A DNA stretch of 64,000 bases from Acidimicrobiales bacterium (GTDB lineage: Bacteria > Actinomycetota > Acidimicrobiia > Acidimicrobiales > SKKL01), in assembly GCA_034521975.1 (NCBI GenBank), contig JAXHLR010000004.1:124001-188000 (forward strand). Reading direction: 5' to 3'. The stretch's first letter is position 1; each line of letters starts with the position of its first letter. The notes beneath the pieces were generated by a model. The model saw only the letters and a list, made by a program, of their open reading frames with translations. It ran no database searches and had not been told where the DNA came from. The position numbers and the translations under genes were made by a program. Positions 42,083 to 50,451 of this stretch are shown piece after piece.

Positions 42083-42852
42083 CCGCAGGCAGTGCCGGAG
42101 GGATGATCTGGACGGGCAGCGTGTGGCACCAGCGCTCGTCCCCGAGCCGCCACCGGTTCGACTACCGGATGTGGTGGGCCGACCTCGACCTCGACCGGAT
42201 CGACCACACCCTCGATCACCTCCGGATGCTCGGAACCGGGCGCGGCCGCCCGCTGCGCTTCGAACGCCGCGACTACCTCGGCGACCCCGCGACCGACCTG
42301 GCCACCGAGGTGCGCGACCTGGTCGAGCATCGCACCGGCACCCGGCCGCACGGCCCGATCCGCCTGGTCGGGCACCTGCGCACCCTCGGCTGGTGCTTCA
42401 ACCCGATCGTGCTCTACCTCTGCCACGACGCCGACGGAACCCTGGCGTGGATCGTCGCCGACGTCACCAACACGCCATGGAAGGAGCGTCACCAGTACGT
42501 GCTGCCTGCCGACGCCACCGGTGTGCACGGCCACGTCGAGGACAAGGCGTTGCACGTCTCGCCGTTCATGGGCATGGACCAGCACTACCGATTCGACATC
42601 GACGTCTCCGGCGAGCGGTTGCGGGTCCGGGTCGCGACCATCGACGGCGACACCGAGCCCTTCGCCGCCGGGGTCGACCTGACCTCCCGACCGATGACCG
42701 ACCCGGCGCTGCTCGCCAGCCTGGCCCGCCACCCGCTGCTCACCATGCGGGTCTCGCTCGGCATCCACACCCAGGCGCTTCGACTGTGGCGCAAGCGGGT
42801 GCCCCTCCACCCCCACCCCGACCGTCACGGCCAGGAGGTCCCGTCGCGGTGA
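42079..42852 (+). CDS. DUF1365 family protein
   Basis: 257 residues, whole-length match to the DUF1365 pattern: IWTGSVWHQRSSPSRHRFDY, LGWCFNPIVLYLCHDADG, DKALHVSPFMGMDQHYRF. This family nearly always lies between an FAD oxidoreductase and a cyclopropane fatty acid synthase, as here. The conserved His/Phe/Tyr-rich segments suggest a lipid-modifying enzyme, but its activity is not established. The ATG overlaps the upstream stop (ATGA). Confidence 0.85.
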   Translation: MTAGSAGGMIWTGSVWHQRSSPSRHRFDYRMWWADLDLDRIDHTLDHLRMLGTGRGRPLRFERRDYLGDPATDLATEVRDLVEHRTGTRPHGPIRLVGHLRTLGWCFNPIVLYLCHDADGTLAWIVADVTNTPWKERHQYVLPADATGVHGHVEDKALHVSPFMGMDQHYRFDIDVSGERLRVRVATIDGDTEPFAAGVDLTSRPMTDPALLASLARHPLLTMRVSLGIHTQALRLWRKRVPLHPHPDRHGQEVPSR

Positions 42853-44129
42853 GCACCTCGGTTCGACCCACGTCCCGACGTCCCCACCCCCGGCGCACCA
42901 ACCCGGCCGACCACGCCGCGCGGAGTGCCATCTTCGCCCTGCTCGACCGCATCCAGCAGGGCCGGATCACCGTCGAGGACCCCATCGGCACCCGCACCTT
43001 CGGCCCGCCGGACAGCAACCTGGCGGTGACCGTGGCGGTGCCGGCGATCGCGACCTACCGCGCGGTCCTCCTCCGGGGAAGCGCGGGCATGGGAGAGGCC
43101 TACGTCGACGGCTGGTGGGACTGCGACGACCTGCCGACGCTGGTGCGGATCCTGGCCCGCAACCTGCCCCGCCTCGATCGCGTCCGCAACGGGATCGATC
43201 GGTTCGTCTCCCCCGCCACCGACCTCGTCCGTCGTCTCCGCCCCGAGGACCCCCACCGCGACCGGCTCAACATCTCGGCCCACTACGACCTGGGCAACGA
43301 GTTCTTCGAGCTGTTCCTCGACGACACGATGATGTACTCCTCGGCCTGGTTCGCCGATCCGGCCGACACCCTCGCCGACGCCTCGACCGCCAAGCTCGAG
43401 CGCATCTGCGCCAAGCTCGACCTCGGCCCCGACGACCACGTCGTCGAGATCGGCACCGGCTGGGGTGGCTTCGCCGTGCACGCCGCCCGCGAGCACGGGT
43501 GCCGGGTCACCACCACCACCATCTCGGCCGAACAGGAGCACCACGCCCGCCGGCGGGTGGCCGCCGAGGGCCTCGACCACCTGGTGACGGTGCTGGGCGA
43601 CGACTACCGCGATCTGGCCGGCACCTACGACGCGCTGGTGTCGATCGAGATGATCGAGGCGGTCGACTGGCGAGAGCACGACCGGTTCTTCGCCACGTGC
43701 GGGCAACTGCTGCGACCCGGCGGACGGATGGCCCTGCAGGCCATCGTGTTGCCCGACCAGCGCTACGAGCGGGCCAAGACCACCCAGGACTTCATCAAGC
43801 GGTACGTGTTCCCCGGCGGCTGCCTGCCGTCGGTCGAGGCCATGGTCCGCTCCACGGCCCGCTCCACCGATCTTGCCCTCACCGGTCTGGAGGACATGGG
43901 CCAGCACTACGCCTTGACCCTGGCCCGCTGGCGCGAGCGTCTGTTCAAGCAGGAGGCCCGGCTGGGCGACCTGGAGATCGACGAGGCGTTCCTGCGGCTG
44001 TGGGACTTCTACTTCGCCTACTGCGAGGGTGCCTTCGCCGAGCGCTACGTCTCGGTGGTGCAGGCGACCTTCGCCCGCCCCGACTGGCGCCCCGCCGCCA
44101 TCGCCGCACCCACCAGATCGGGCCGATGA
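42849..44129 (+). CDS. Cyclopropane-fatty-acyl-phospholipid synthase-family methyltransferase 1
   Basis: 426 residues. An N-terminal ~110-residue domain binds the lipid bilayer. The SAM domain has VVEIGTGWGGFAVHAARE as motif I, LNISAHYDLGNEFFELFLDD before it, and the late DFIKRYVFPGGCLPS and GLEDMGQHYALTL segments of Cfa. In the substrate-site MMYSSAWF segment the second Ser stands where Cfa often has Cys. It methylates or cyclopropanates unsaturated acyl chains of phospholipids using SAM. The GTG start overlaps the DUF1365 stop (GTGA). Confidence 0.85.
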   Translation: MSTSVRPTSRRPHPRRTNPADHAARSAIFALLDRIQQGRITVEDPIGTRTFGPPDSNLAVTVAVPAIATYRAVLLRGSAGMGEAYVDGWWDCDDLPTLVRILARNLPRLDRVRNGIDRFVSPATDLVRRLRPEDPHRDRLNISAHYDLGNEFFELFLDDTMMYSSAWFADPADTLADASTAKLERICAKLDLGPDDHVVEIGTGWGGFAVHAAREHGCRVTTTTISAEQEHHARRRVAAEGLDHLVTVLGDDYRDLAGTYDALVSIEMIEAVDWREHDRFFATCGQLLRPGGRMALQAIVLPDQRYERAKTTQDFIKRYVFPGGCLPSVEAMVRSTARSTDLALTGLEDMGQHYALTLARWRERLFKQEARLGDLEIDEAFLRLWDFYFAYCEGAFAERYVSVVQATFARPDWRPAAIAAPTRSGR

Positions 44130-45178
44130 GCGCGGTGACGCCGGGCGCGGCGTGGTGGGAGCCGGTGATCGATCATGGGCTGGTGCCCGACCCGTTGCTG
44201 CGACGGATCATCACCGCCAGGGTCGCGGCCAAGGTGCGCCACGAGACGCGGGGCAGCGTCGACGAGCGTTCCGAGCGCCTCCGGTCGTTCATCGAGGCCC
44301 GCACGAAGGGGCCGGTGACCCGTCACGTCGATGACGCCAACCGCCAGCACTACGAAGTGCCCACCTCGTTCTTCGAACAGGTCCTCGGACCCCGGCTGAA
44401 GTACTCGGCCGCGATCTGGCCCGCCGGGGTGGACGATCTCGCCGACGCCGAGGAGGCCACCCTCGCCCTCACCGCCGCCAGAGCCCGTCTCTCCGACCGT
44501 CAACGGGTACTCGAGCTGGGATGCGGCTGGGGGTCGCTGTCGCTCTGGATGGCCGAGCGGTATCCCGGGTCCGACATCGTCGCGGTGTCCAACTCGGCCA
44601 CCCAGCGGGCCCACATCGAAGCCCGGGCCGCCGACGCGGGGGTCGACAACCTCACCGTGGTCACCGCCGACATCGCCGACTTCGAACCCGAGGGCACCTT
44701 CGACCGGGTCGTGTCGGTGGAGATGCTCGAACACGTGAACAACCACGGGGAGCTGCTGGTCCGCATCGCCCGTTGGCTCGAGCCCGACGGTCTGGCGTTC
44801 GCTCACGTGTTCGCCCACCGCGAGATGGGGTGGGAGTTCGACGCGGGATCGGCCGGCGACTGGATGGGCCGCTACTTCTTCACCGGCGGGGTGATGCCCT
44901 CTGATGACCTGCTCCCTCGCGTGGCCTGCGACCTCGACCTGGTCGATCACTGGCGACTCTCGGGGCGCCACTACCAGCGGACGCTCAACGCGTGGCTCTC
45001 CCGCTTGGACCAGCGCCGCGACGCGGTGTTGCCGATCCTGGCCGCCACCTACGGTGCCGATCGAGCCGAGGCCTGGTTCCACCGCTGGCGGGTGTTCTTC
45101 ATGGCCTCGGCCCAGCTGTGGGGCTACCGGCGCGGCAACGAGTTCCTCGTCAGCCACTACCTGTTCCAGCCCCGTTGA
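44126..45178 (+). CDS. Cyclopropane synthase-related SAM methyltransferase 2
   Basis: 350 residues. Same superfamily as the previous gene but a different branch: YEVPTSFFEQVLGPRLKYSAAIWP, motif I VLELGCGWGSLSLWMAERYP, VSVEMLEHVNNHGELLVRIA, and a long C-terminal tail ending in WGYRRGNEFLVSHYLFQP. Similar second methyltransferases occur in operons for furan or methyl-branched fatty acids; the name is left open. The ATG overlaps the preceding stop (ATGA). It is the last gene before the strong convergent hairpin. Confidence 0.75.
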   Translation: MSAVTPGAAWWEPVIDHGLVPDPLLRRIITARVAAKVRHETRGSVDERSERLRSFIEARTKGPVTRHVDDANRQHYEVPTSFFEQVLGPRLKYSAAIWPAGVDDLADAEEATLALTAARARLSDRQRVLELGCGWGSLSLWMAERYPGSDIVAVSNSATQRAHIEARAADAGVDNLTVVTADIADFEPEGTFDRVVSVEMLEHVNNHGELLVRIARWLEPDGLAFAHVFAHREMGWEFDAGSAGDWMGRYFFTGGVMPSDDLLPRVACDLDLVDHWRLSGRHYQRTLNAWLSRLDQRRDAVLPILAATYGADRAEAWFHRWRVFFMASAQLWGYRRGNEFLVSHYLFQPR

Positions 45179-45204
45179 CCTGATCCTGCTGCGCGGCAGC
45201 TGCA

Positions 45205-45267
45205 CCCATGGGCGCGTCAAGTGCTCTCCAGCAGCAGTTCGCGCGCCCATGGGCGCGTGGACTGCTG
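45205..45267. terminator. 36-bp near-perfect inverted repeat between convergent genes
   Basis: 45232..45267 is a hairpin of 18 pairs (16 Watson-Crick, 2 G-T) around the palindromic core CGCGCCCATGGGCGCG (45242..45257). A second partial copy, CCCATGGGCGCGT, is at 45205..45217. It lies between the plus-strand methyltransferase and the minus-strand methionine gene, so it is likely a bidirectional terminator. There is no T tract. Confidence 0.55.
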
Positions 45268-45321
45268 TCGGTGGCGGAACTGATGTTTCTGGTGGGAGCG
45301 CCAGGAGCAGCGGCCGCGGGC

Positions 45322-46494
45322 TCAGGTCGGGATGCGGTCGAGGGCGGCGAGCACGTCGGCGACGAGATCGTCGGCGTGCTCGAGGCCCGCCGAGAGGCGC
45401 ACCGTGCCCGGGCTGATGCCGGCCGCGGCCAGCTCATCGGGGGTGAGGCCCACGTGGGTGGTCGAGGCCGGGTGGGTGACCAGGGTCTCGGGGCCGCCGA
45501 GCGAAGGAGCGAGCTGGCACAGCTCGGTGGTCTCGACGAACACACATCCGGCCTGGTAGCCGTCGGCCAGGTCGAAGGTGACCAGCCCACCGAAGTGGTC
45601 CATCTGCGCCTTGGCGAGGTCGTGCTGTGGGTGCGACGCCAGTCCCGGGTAGCGGACCCGGGCCACCTTGGGGTGGGCTTCGAGCACCTCGGCCAGGCGG
45701 TGTGCGGTCTCGCACTGGCGCTCGAACCGCACCCCGAGGGTGCGCAGGCCGCGCAGGCCGTTCATGGCGTCGAACGGCGAGGCGTTGGCCCCCTGGAGCA
45801 CCGCGAAGCCCCACAGCCAGGTGAGCAGCTCCTCGCTGCCGGCCACGACCCCGAGACTGGCGTCGTTGTGGCCGCCGATCGTCTTGGTGGCCGAGTGGAT
45901 CACCAGGTCGACCCCGTGCTCGAGCGGGCGCTGGGCGAGCGGGGTGGCGAAGGTGGAGTCGACCACGGTCATCGGCCCGGCAATCTGGCCCACGGCGTCG
46001 AGGTCGACGATGTCGAGCTGGGGGTTGGCCGGGGTCTCGGCGAACACCAGCACCGTCTTGCCCGGACGAACCGCCTCGGCGAAGGCTCCGGGCTCGGTGC
46101 CGTCGACGAAGGTGACGTCGATCCCGAACCGGGGACACGCCGCCTGCAACAGCAGCTGGGTTCCGGCGTAGAGCTGGCGCTGGGCAACGATGTGGTCGCC
46201 CGCCGAACACAGACCGAGGATGATCGCGCTGACCGCACCCATGCCCGAGGCGAACGCTCGGGCCGACTCGGCCCCTTCGAGGTCGGCGATCGCCTGCTCG
46301 AACGCACAGACGGTGGGGTTGCCGTAGCGGGTGTAGAAGCGCGGTGCCCCGGCCACGGTGGCCATGCGCCGGCTGTCCTCGACGGTGGGGGTGACGAAGG
46401 TGGTGGTGGCCCAGAGGATGGGAGCCAGGGCGGTGTCGTTGTCGTCGCGACCGCCGCGAATGGCGCGGGTCTCCAGGTGGAGGAGCTCATCCAT
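45322..46494 (-). CDS. Transsulfuration-family PLP enzyme (cystathionine gamma-synthase/OAH sulfhydrylase-like)
   Basis: 390 residues, PLP-dependent fold type I. The Schiff-base Lys is in VIHSATKTIGGH (about residue 203). SGMGAVSAIILGLCSAGD and TRYGNPTV are cofactor/substrate loops, and HPASTTHVGLTPDEL near the C-terminus is conserved in the family. Together with the overlapping upstream metX it should turn O-acetylhomoserine into cystathionine or homocysteine. Cystathionine synthase, direct sulfhydrylase and gamma-lyase activities cannot be separated by sequence inspection alone. Its ATG overlaps the metX stop by 8 bp; both lie behind the SAM riboswitch. Confidence 0.82.
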   Translation of the reverse strand: MDELLHLETRAIRGGRDDNDTALAPILWATTTFVTPTVEDSRRMATVAGAPRFYTRYGNPTVCAFEQAIADLEGAESARAFASGMGAVSAIILGLCSAGDHIVAQRQLYAGTQLLLQAACPRFGIDVTFVDGTEPGAFAEAVRPGKTVLVFAETPANPQLDIVDLDAVGQIAGPMTVVDSTFATPLAQRPLEHGVDLVIHSATKTIGGHNDASLGVVAGSEELLTWLWGFAVLQGANASPFDAMNGLRGLRTLGVRFERQCETAHRLAEVLEAHPKVARVRYPGLASHPQHDLAKAQMDHFGGLVTFDLADGYQAGCVFVETTELCQLAPSLGGPETLVTHPASTTHVGLTPDELAAAGISPGTVRLSAGLEHADDLVADVLAALDRIPT

Positions 46495-47740
46495 GCTTGT
46501 CGGCCTCGTCGAGCAGTGCGGTCAGCGGCGGTCCGACCTGTTCGGGTTCGAGGAGGAAGCCGTCGTGGCCGTGGGGGCTGGAGATGCACACGTGGTCGAA
46601 CAGCCGACCCCGCTCCGCCAGCTCGTCGCGCAACAGCTCCTGTTGGTAGGGGGGATAGAGGGTGTCGGAGTTGATGGCGAGGGTCAGCACCGGGGCTGCC
46701 ACCCGGTCGAGCGCCCGGGCGGTGTCGCCGCGCTTGCGGGCCAGATCGTGCAGGTCCATGGCCTTGTTCAACAACAGGTAGGAGTTGGCGTCGAAGCGCC
46801 GGACGAGCTTCTCGCCGTGGTAATCGAGGTAGCTCTCGACCTGGAAGCGGTCCCAGAGCTCGAGGCGGTCGACCGGCTCGACGGTGCGGCGATCGAAGCG
46901 CTCCTGGAACACCGGTTCGCTGCGATAGTGGATCTGGGCGATCTGGCGGGCCAGCGAGAGACCTTCGTGGGGACCGTCACCGGGTTCGGCGTCGTAGTAG
47001 TCACCGTCGCGCCAGCGGGGATCGTTGGCCACCGCGTGACGGCCCACGTGGCTCCAGGCGATCTGTTGGGCACTGGCCGCGACCGAGGTGGCCAGCGCGC
47101 CCACCGCCCGGACCCGGTCGGGGTACATCACCGCCCACTCGAGGGCCTGCATGCCGCCCATCGACCCGCCGACGACGGCCAGCCACCGCTCGATGCCGAG
47201 GTGGACCTGCAGCGCCGCCTGGGTGCGGACCATGTCGCGGATCGTGACCACCGGGAAGCGGGCGGCGTAGGGGCGACCGGTGGAAGGGTCGATCGAGGCG
47301 GGTCCGGTGGTGCCCTGACAACCACCGAGCACGTTGACACACACCACGAACCACCGGTCGGTGTCGATGGCCTTGCCCGGTCCGACCAGATCGTCCCACC
47401 ATCCCATCACCGGGTGCCCGTGCCCGCTCGATCCCGCCACGTGCGAGTCGCCGGTGAGGGCGTGTTCGACGAGCACGGCGTTGGTGCCCTCGGCGTCGAG
47501 CTCGCCCCAGGTCTCGTAGGCGATGTCGACGCCCCGGAGCACCCCACCGCCTTCGAGGGCGAAGGGCCGCTCGGCGGGCAGGTGGAAGAACCGGCGACGT
47601 CCGACCTCGTCGCCGGGACGCCAGGCGCCGGTGGCCGGCAGCCGGCTGGGATGGGTCTGGGGGCGACCCGATCGCGCCAGGTGGTTGTCGGCGCCGGCGG
47701 GCGCAGCGAGGTCGCCGTTGGTGGTGGGGTCGGTGGTCAC
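46487..47740 (-). CDS. metX: Homoserine O-acetyltransferase
   Basis: 417 residues of the alpha/beta-hydrolase MetX family. It transfers acetyl from acetyl-CoA to homoserine, the first committed step of methionine synthesis. The nucleophile is in VVGGSMGGMQALEW (GxSxGG, about residue 180). The acid is in TLAINSDTLYPPYQQ and the His in SSPHGHDGFLLE, completing the triad. TWGELDAEGTNAVLVEHALTGDSH is the N-terminal family block. The GTG at 47740 with GGAG 9 nt upstream is chosen; an in-frame ATG at 47812 with GGAGGAG 6 nt upstream would add 24 residues but would run through the putative expression-platform hairpin. Regulated by the SAM riboswitch upstream. Confidence 0.9.
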   Translation of the reverse strand: MTTDPTTNGDLAAPAGADNHLARSGRPQTHPSRLPATGAWRPGDEVGRRRFFHLPAERPFALEGGGVLRGVDIAYETWGELDAEGTNAVLVEHALTGDSHVAGSSGHGHPVMGWWDDLVGPGKAIDTDRWFVVCVNVLGGCQGTTGPASIDPSTGRPYAARFPVVTIRDMVRTQAALQVHLGIERWLAVVGGSMGGMQALEWAVMYPDRVRAVGALATSVAASAQQIAWSHVGRHAVANDPRWRDGDYYDAEPGDGPHEGLSLARQIAQIHYRSEPVFQERFDRRTVEPVDRLELWDRFQVESYLDYHGEKLVRRFDANSYLLLNKAMDLHDLARKRGDTARALDRVAAPVLTLAINSDTLYPPYQQELLRDELAERGRLFDHVCISSPHGHDGFLLEPEQVGPPLTALLDEADKHG

Positions 47741-47759
47741 CGGCTCGTTCTCCGGCGAC

Positions 47760-47815
47760 GGATGGAGGCGCGCACGCGCACGCCGTGAGCGTAGCGGTGA
47801 GTGCCTCTCCATCCC
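47760..47815 (-). promoter_or_regulatory. Expression-platform hairpin before metX
   Basis: Arms GGATGGAGAGGC and GCCTCCATCC pair with a one-base bulge around a ~33-nt loop, directly upstream of the metX ribosome-binding GGAG and GTG at 47740. It could be the riboswitch-controlled translation or transcription switch. It also contains the alternative upstream ATG of metX. Confidence 0.4.
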
Positions 47816-47889
47816 ATGCTCCTCCATCGAGTTCGTCGGTCGCACTCGGGAGCTGACTCTGTGGGATGGACGCCCGTTGGCCGGTGGAA

Positions 47890-48028
47890 CGGGCGGGATC
47901 TCGCCCGGACGCTTCGTTGCCGAGTGTTGGCCACTCGACCACATCCCCACCGAGGTGGGAGGCACCTTGGGCGTCCAGTCCCAGGTTGCCGAGCCCGACC
48001 GTGCGGGCCACTCCTGATGCGCCCTCCA
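47890..48028 (-). promoter_or_regulatory. SAM riboswitch (SAM-I/IV-like) with downstream hairpin
   Basis: Read on the minus strand: P1 GGAGGgCGC (to 48027) pairs with GTGCCTCC (47958..47965). Inside it are ATCAGGAGTGG, a P2 hairpin GCCCG-CACGGT-CGGGC, the junction CTCGGCAACC (the SAM-I core GGCAACC) and a P3 hairpin TGGG/CCCA followed by AAGGTGCC. Outside P1 lies a P4 hairpin CCCAC-CTCG-GTGGG (47946..47959) and a further stem CGAGTG/CACTCG (47921..47937), which are SAM-IV-like. At 47890..47907 a perfect 6-bp hairpin CGGGCG/CGCCCG follows. It begins 61 bp after the acyl-CoA synthetase stop and precedes metX. Recognised by eye, not by covariance search. Confidence 0.75.
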
Positions 48029-48088
48029 GCTTCGCGGGCGCCGAGGCGTGCGTCAAGCACAACGGACCGTGGTCGAGCCCGACGATGC

Positions 48089-49702
48089 TCAGCCGGTGCC
48101 GACCACCTCGCGCGCCTGGGCGGTGAGGCGCTTGTAGTCGACCTTGCCGTTGACGGCCCGACCGATGGTCTCGACCACGACCAGGTGCCGCGGCGCCTTG
48201 TAGGCGGCGAGGCCCCCCTTCACGTGGGCGCTGAGCTCGTCGAGGGTCGGAGCCTGGCCGCCCGCGGCGGGTTCGACCACGGCGCAGATGGCTTCGCCGA
48301 AGCGCTCGTCGGGTACGGCGACACACACCGCATCGTTCACCGTCGGGTGCCGCTTGAGCGCCTCCTCGACCTCTTCGGGGTAGACCTTCTCGCCCCCGGT
48401 GTTGATGCAGACCGACCCCCGGCCCAACAGGTTGAGGGTGCCGTCATCGTTGACCGTGGCCCAGTCGCCGGGGATCGAGTATCGAACCCCGTCGACGGTC
48501 CGGAACGTGGCGTCGGTCTTGGCCTGGTCCTTGTAGTAGCCGACCGGGATCGCACCGCCGACCGCGACCATCCCCGCCTCACCCGATCCGGGCGCCACCT
48601 CGCGGCCGTCGTCGGTGAACACCTTGCAGCGGGGCCCCACCCTGAACTTGGCGGTGGACTCGGTGCGGTCGGCACTGGACACCGACGCGCCCATGCCGAG
48701 CGCCTCGGAGGACGCGAAGTTGTCCGACAGCGTCACCTGGGGGATGTGGCCGATGAGACCGTCCTTGACCTCCTGGCTCCACATGACACCCGAGGAGATC
48801 ATGGCCACCACGCTGGAGAGGTCGTAGCGGTCGCGGTTGGCGTCGAGCTCGGCCAGCATCGGCTTGGCGAAGGCGTCGCCGACGATGGAGAGGACGTTGA
48901 CCGAGCGCTCGTCGACGACCCGCCACAGCTCGGCGGAATCGAAGTGGCGGCTGGGCAGGGCGACGACGGCTCCGCCGAGCTGCATGATGCCGAAGGCGCT
49001 GAACTGACCGGTGCCGTGCATCATGGGGCAGGCCACCAGCAGGCTCACCCCGCCGGTCGCCCGCTCGGCGATGTCGTCGAGCGACTCGGCCGGTGCGCTA
49101 CCGACGAGAGCGTTTCCGCCGCGGCCGAGCACGGTGAACAGGTCGTCCTGGCGCCACATGACGCCCTTGGGCATGCCGGTCGTGCCGCCGGTGTAGAGCA
49201 TGAGGATGTCGTCGCCGCTGCGCCCCCAGGGCGGCACGACCCGGTCGGCTCCCTCGCCGACCAGGGCCTGGTAGTCGGCGGCCCACGGTGGGATGCCGCT
49301 GCCGGTGTCGTCGATGGCGTACCAGCGCCGCACGGCGGGCAGCTCGCCGCGGATGCGGTCGATGAGCTCGGCGAAGCTGGTGTGAAAGACCACGGCCTCG
49401 GCGTCGGCGTTGTCGAACAGGTAGGCGACCTCGTCGGGCCCGTAGCGGTAGTTGGTGTTGAACGGCACCATCGCCGCCTTGAACGAGCCGTGGACGATCT
49501 CGAAGTACTCGGGGCAGTTGTAGAGGTAGACGCCGACCTTGGACTGCTGTCCCAGACCGGCGTCGAGCAGATCTGCCGCCAACGCGTTGGCTCGACGGTC
49601 GAAGTCGCCCCAGGTGCGGACCACCTCGCCCTGGATCTGTGCCGGGGCGTCGGGCACCGCGCCCGCGACCGCCTCGAACACGTCGCCGAAGTTCCAGCTC
49701 AC
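48089..49702 (-). CDS. Acyl-CoA synthetase (AMP-forming)
   Basis: 537 residues of the ANL superfamily. A3 motif YTGGTTGMPKG (about residue 170), A5 in SDNFASSEALGMG, A7 in SIPGDWATVNDDGTLNLLGRG, A10 catalytic Lys in GRAVNGKVDYKRL. It activates a carboxylic acid, probably a fatty or steroid-side-chain acid as in FadD3/FadD19-like enzymes, to the CoA thioester via an acyl-AMP. The GTG start is directly followed by the conserved N-terminus. The substrate is not determined. Confidence 0.85.
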   Translation of the reverse strand: MSWNFGDVFEAVAGAVPDAPAQIQGEVVRTWGDFDRRANALAADLLDAGLGQQSKVGVYLYNCPEYFEIVHGSFKAAMVPFNTNYRYGPDEVAYLFDNADAEAVVFHTSFAELIDRIRGELPAVRRWYAIDDTGSGIPPWAADYQALVGEGADRVVPPWGRSGDDILMLYTGGTTGMPKGVMWRQDDLFTVLGRGGNALVGSAPAESLDDIAERATGGVSLLVACPMMHGTGQFSAFGIMQLGGAVVALPSRHFDSAELWRVVDERSVNVLSIVGDAFAKPMLAELDANRDRYDLSSVVAMISSGVMWSQEVKDGLIGHIPQVTLSDNFASSEALGMGASVSSADRTESTAKFRVGPRCKVFTDDGREVAPGSGEAGMVAVGGAIPVGYYKDQAKTDATFRTVDGVRYSIPGDWATVNDDGTLNLLGRGSVCINTGGEKVYPEEVEEALKRHPTVNDAVCVAVPDERFGEAICAVVEPAAGGQAPTLDELSAHVKGGLAAYKAPRHLVVVETIGRAVNGKVDYKRLTAQAREVVGTG

Positions 49703-49767
49703 ATGGTCCCCTCTCGTCCCGATTCCGGCCCGAGGGTACCGGAGCTGCGAGGCCGGGATGACACCGC

Positions 49768-50439
49768 TCAGGCGGTGAGCATTCCGTCGCTGATCTCGAC
49801 GCGGCGGTCGGCGTGGTGGGTCATGCGGGTGTCGTGGGTGACGATGATCGCTGCCGTGCTGCGGCTCTTGACCTCGCTGGTGATGAGCTCCATCACCTGT
49901 TCGCCGAGCTTGGTGTCGAGCGCGGAGGTGGGCTCGTCGATGAGCACCAGCGACGGCTCGTTCATCAGGGCGCGACCGATCGCCACCCGCTGGCGCTCAC
50001 CACCGGAGAGCTCGCCCGGCAGGTTGCCGGACCGGTCGGCCAGTCCGAGCTCGTCGAGCAGCGTGTCGGCCCGCCGACGGCTCTCCTTGGTGTCGCGTCG
50101 ACCCATCTCGGCCACGACGAGGAGGTTCTCCCTGGCGGTGAGGAACGGGATGAGGTTGACCGACTGGAACACGAACCCGACCTGGTCGCGGCGGAACCGG
50201 GTGAGGCCCTTCGCGTCGAGCGACGAGACCTCCTCGCCGTTGATGACCACCGACCCCGAGGTCGGTGTCAACAGTCCCCCGGCGATCGACAACAGGGTGG
50301 TCTTGCCCGAACCCGACGGTCCGACCAGGGCCAGGATCTCGTCGTCGCCGAGGGTGAGGCTGGCGTGGTCGAGGGCGACGACCTGGCTCGGACCCGAGCG
50401 GTAGGTCTTGCGGACATCGTTCATCTCGAGCGCGGGCAT
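49768..50439 (-). CDS. ABC transporter ATP-binding protein (LolD/MacB type)
   Basis: 223 residues, ATPase only. Walker A GPSGSGKTTLLS, signature LSGGERQRVAIGRAL, Walker B LVLIDEPTSALD, then the LolD-type H-loop VTHD. It partners with the two FtsX-family permeases encoded just upstream on the same strand. This class of transporter moves lipoproteins, antimicrobial peptides or membrane lipids and is often coupled to extracellular domains. 12 bp separate it from the adjacent permease gene. Confidence 0.88.
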   Translation of the reverse strand: MPALEMNDVRKTYRSGPSQVVALDHASLTLGDDEILALVGPSGSGKTTLLSIAGGLLTPTSGSVVINGEEVSSLDAKGLTRFRRDQVGFVFQSVNLIPFLTARENLLVVAEMGRRDTKESRRRADTLLDELGLADRSGNLPGELSGGERQRVAIGRALMNEPSLVLIDEPTSALDTKLGEQVMELITSEVKSRSTAAIIVTHDTRMTHHADRRVEISDGMLTA

Positions 50440-50451
50440 GGGGTCTCCGGA

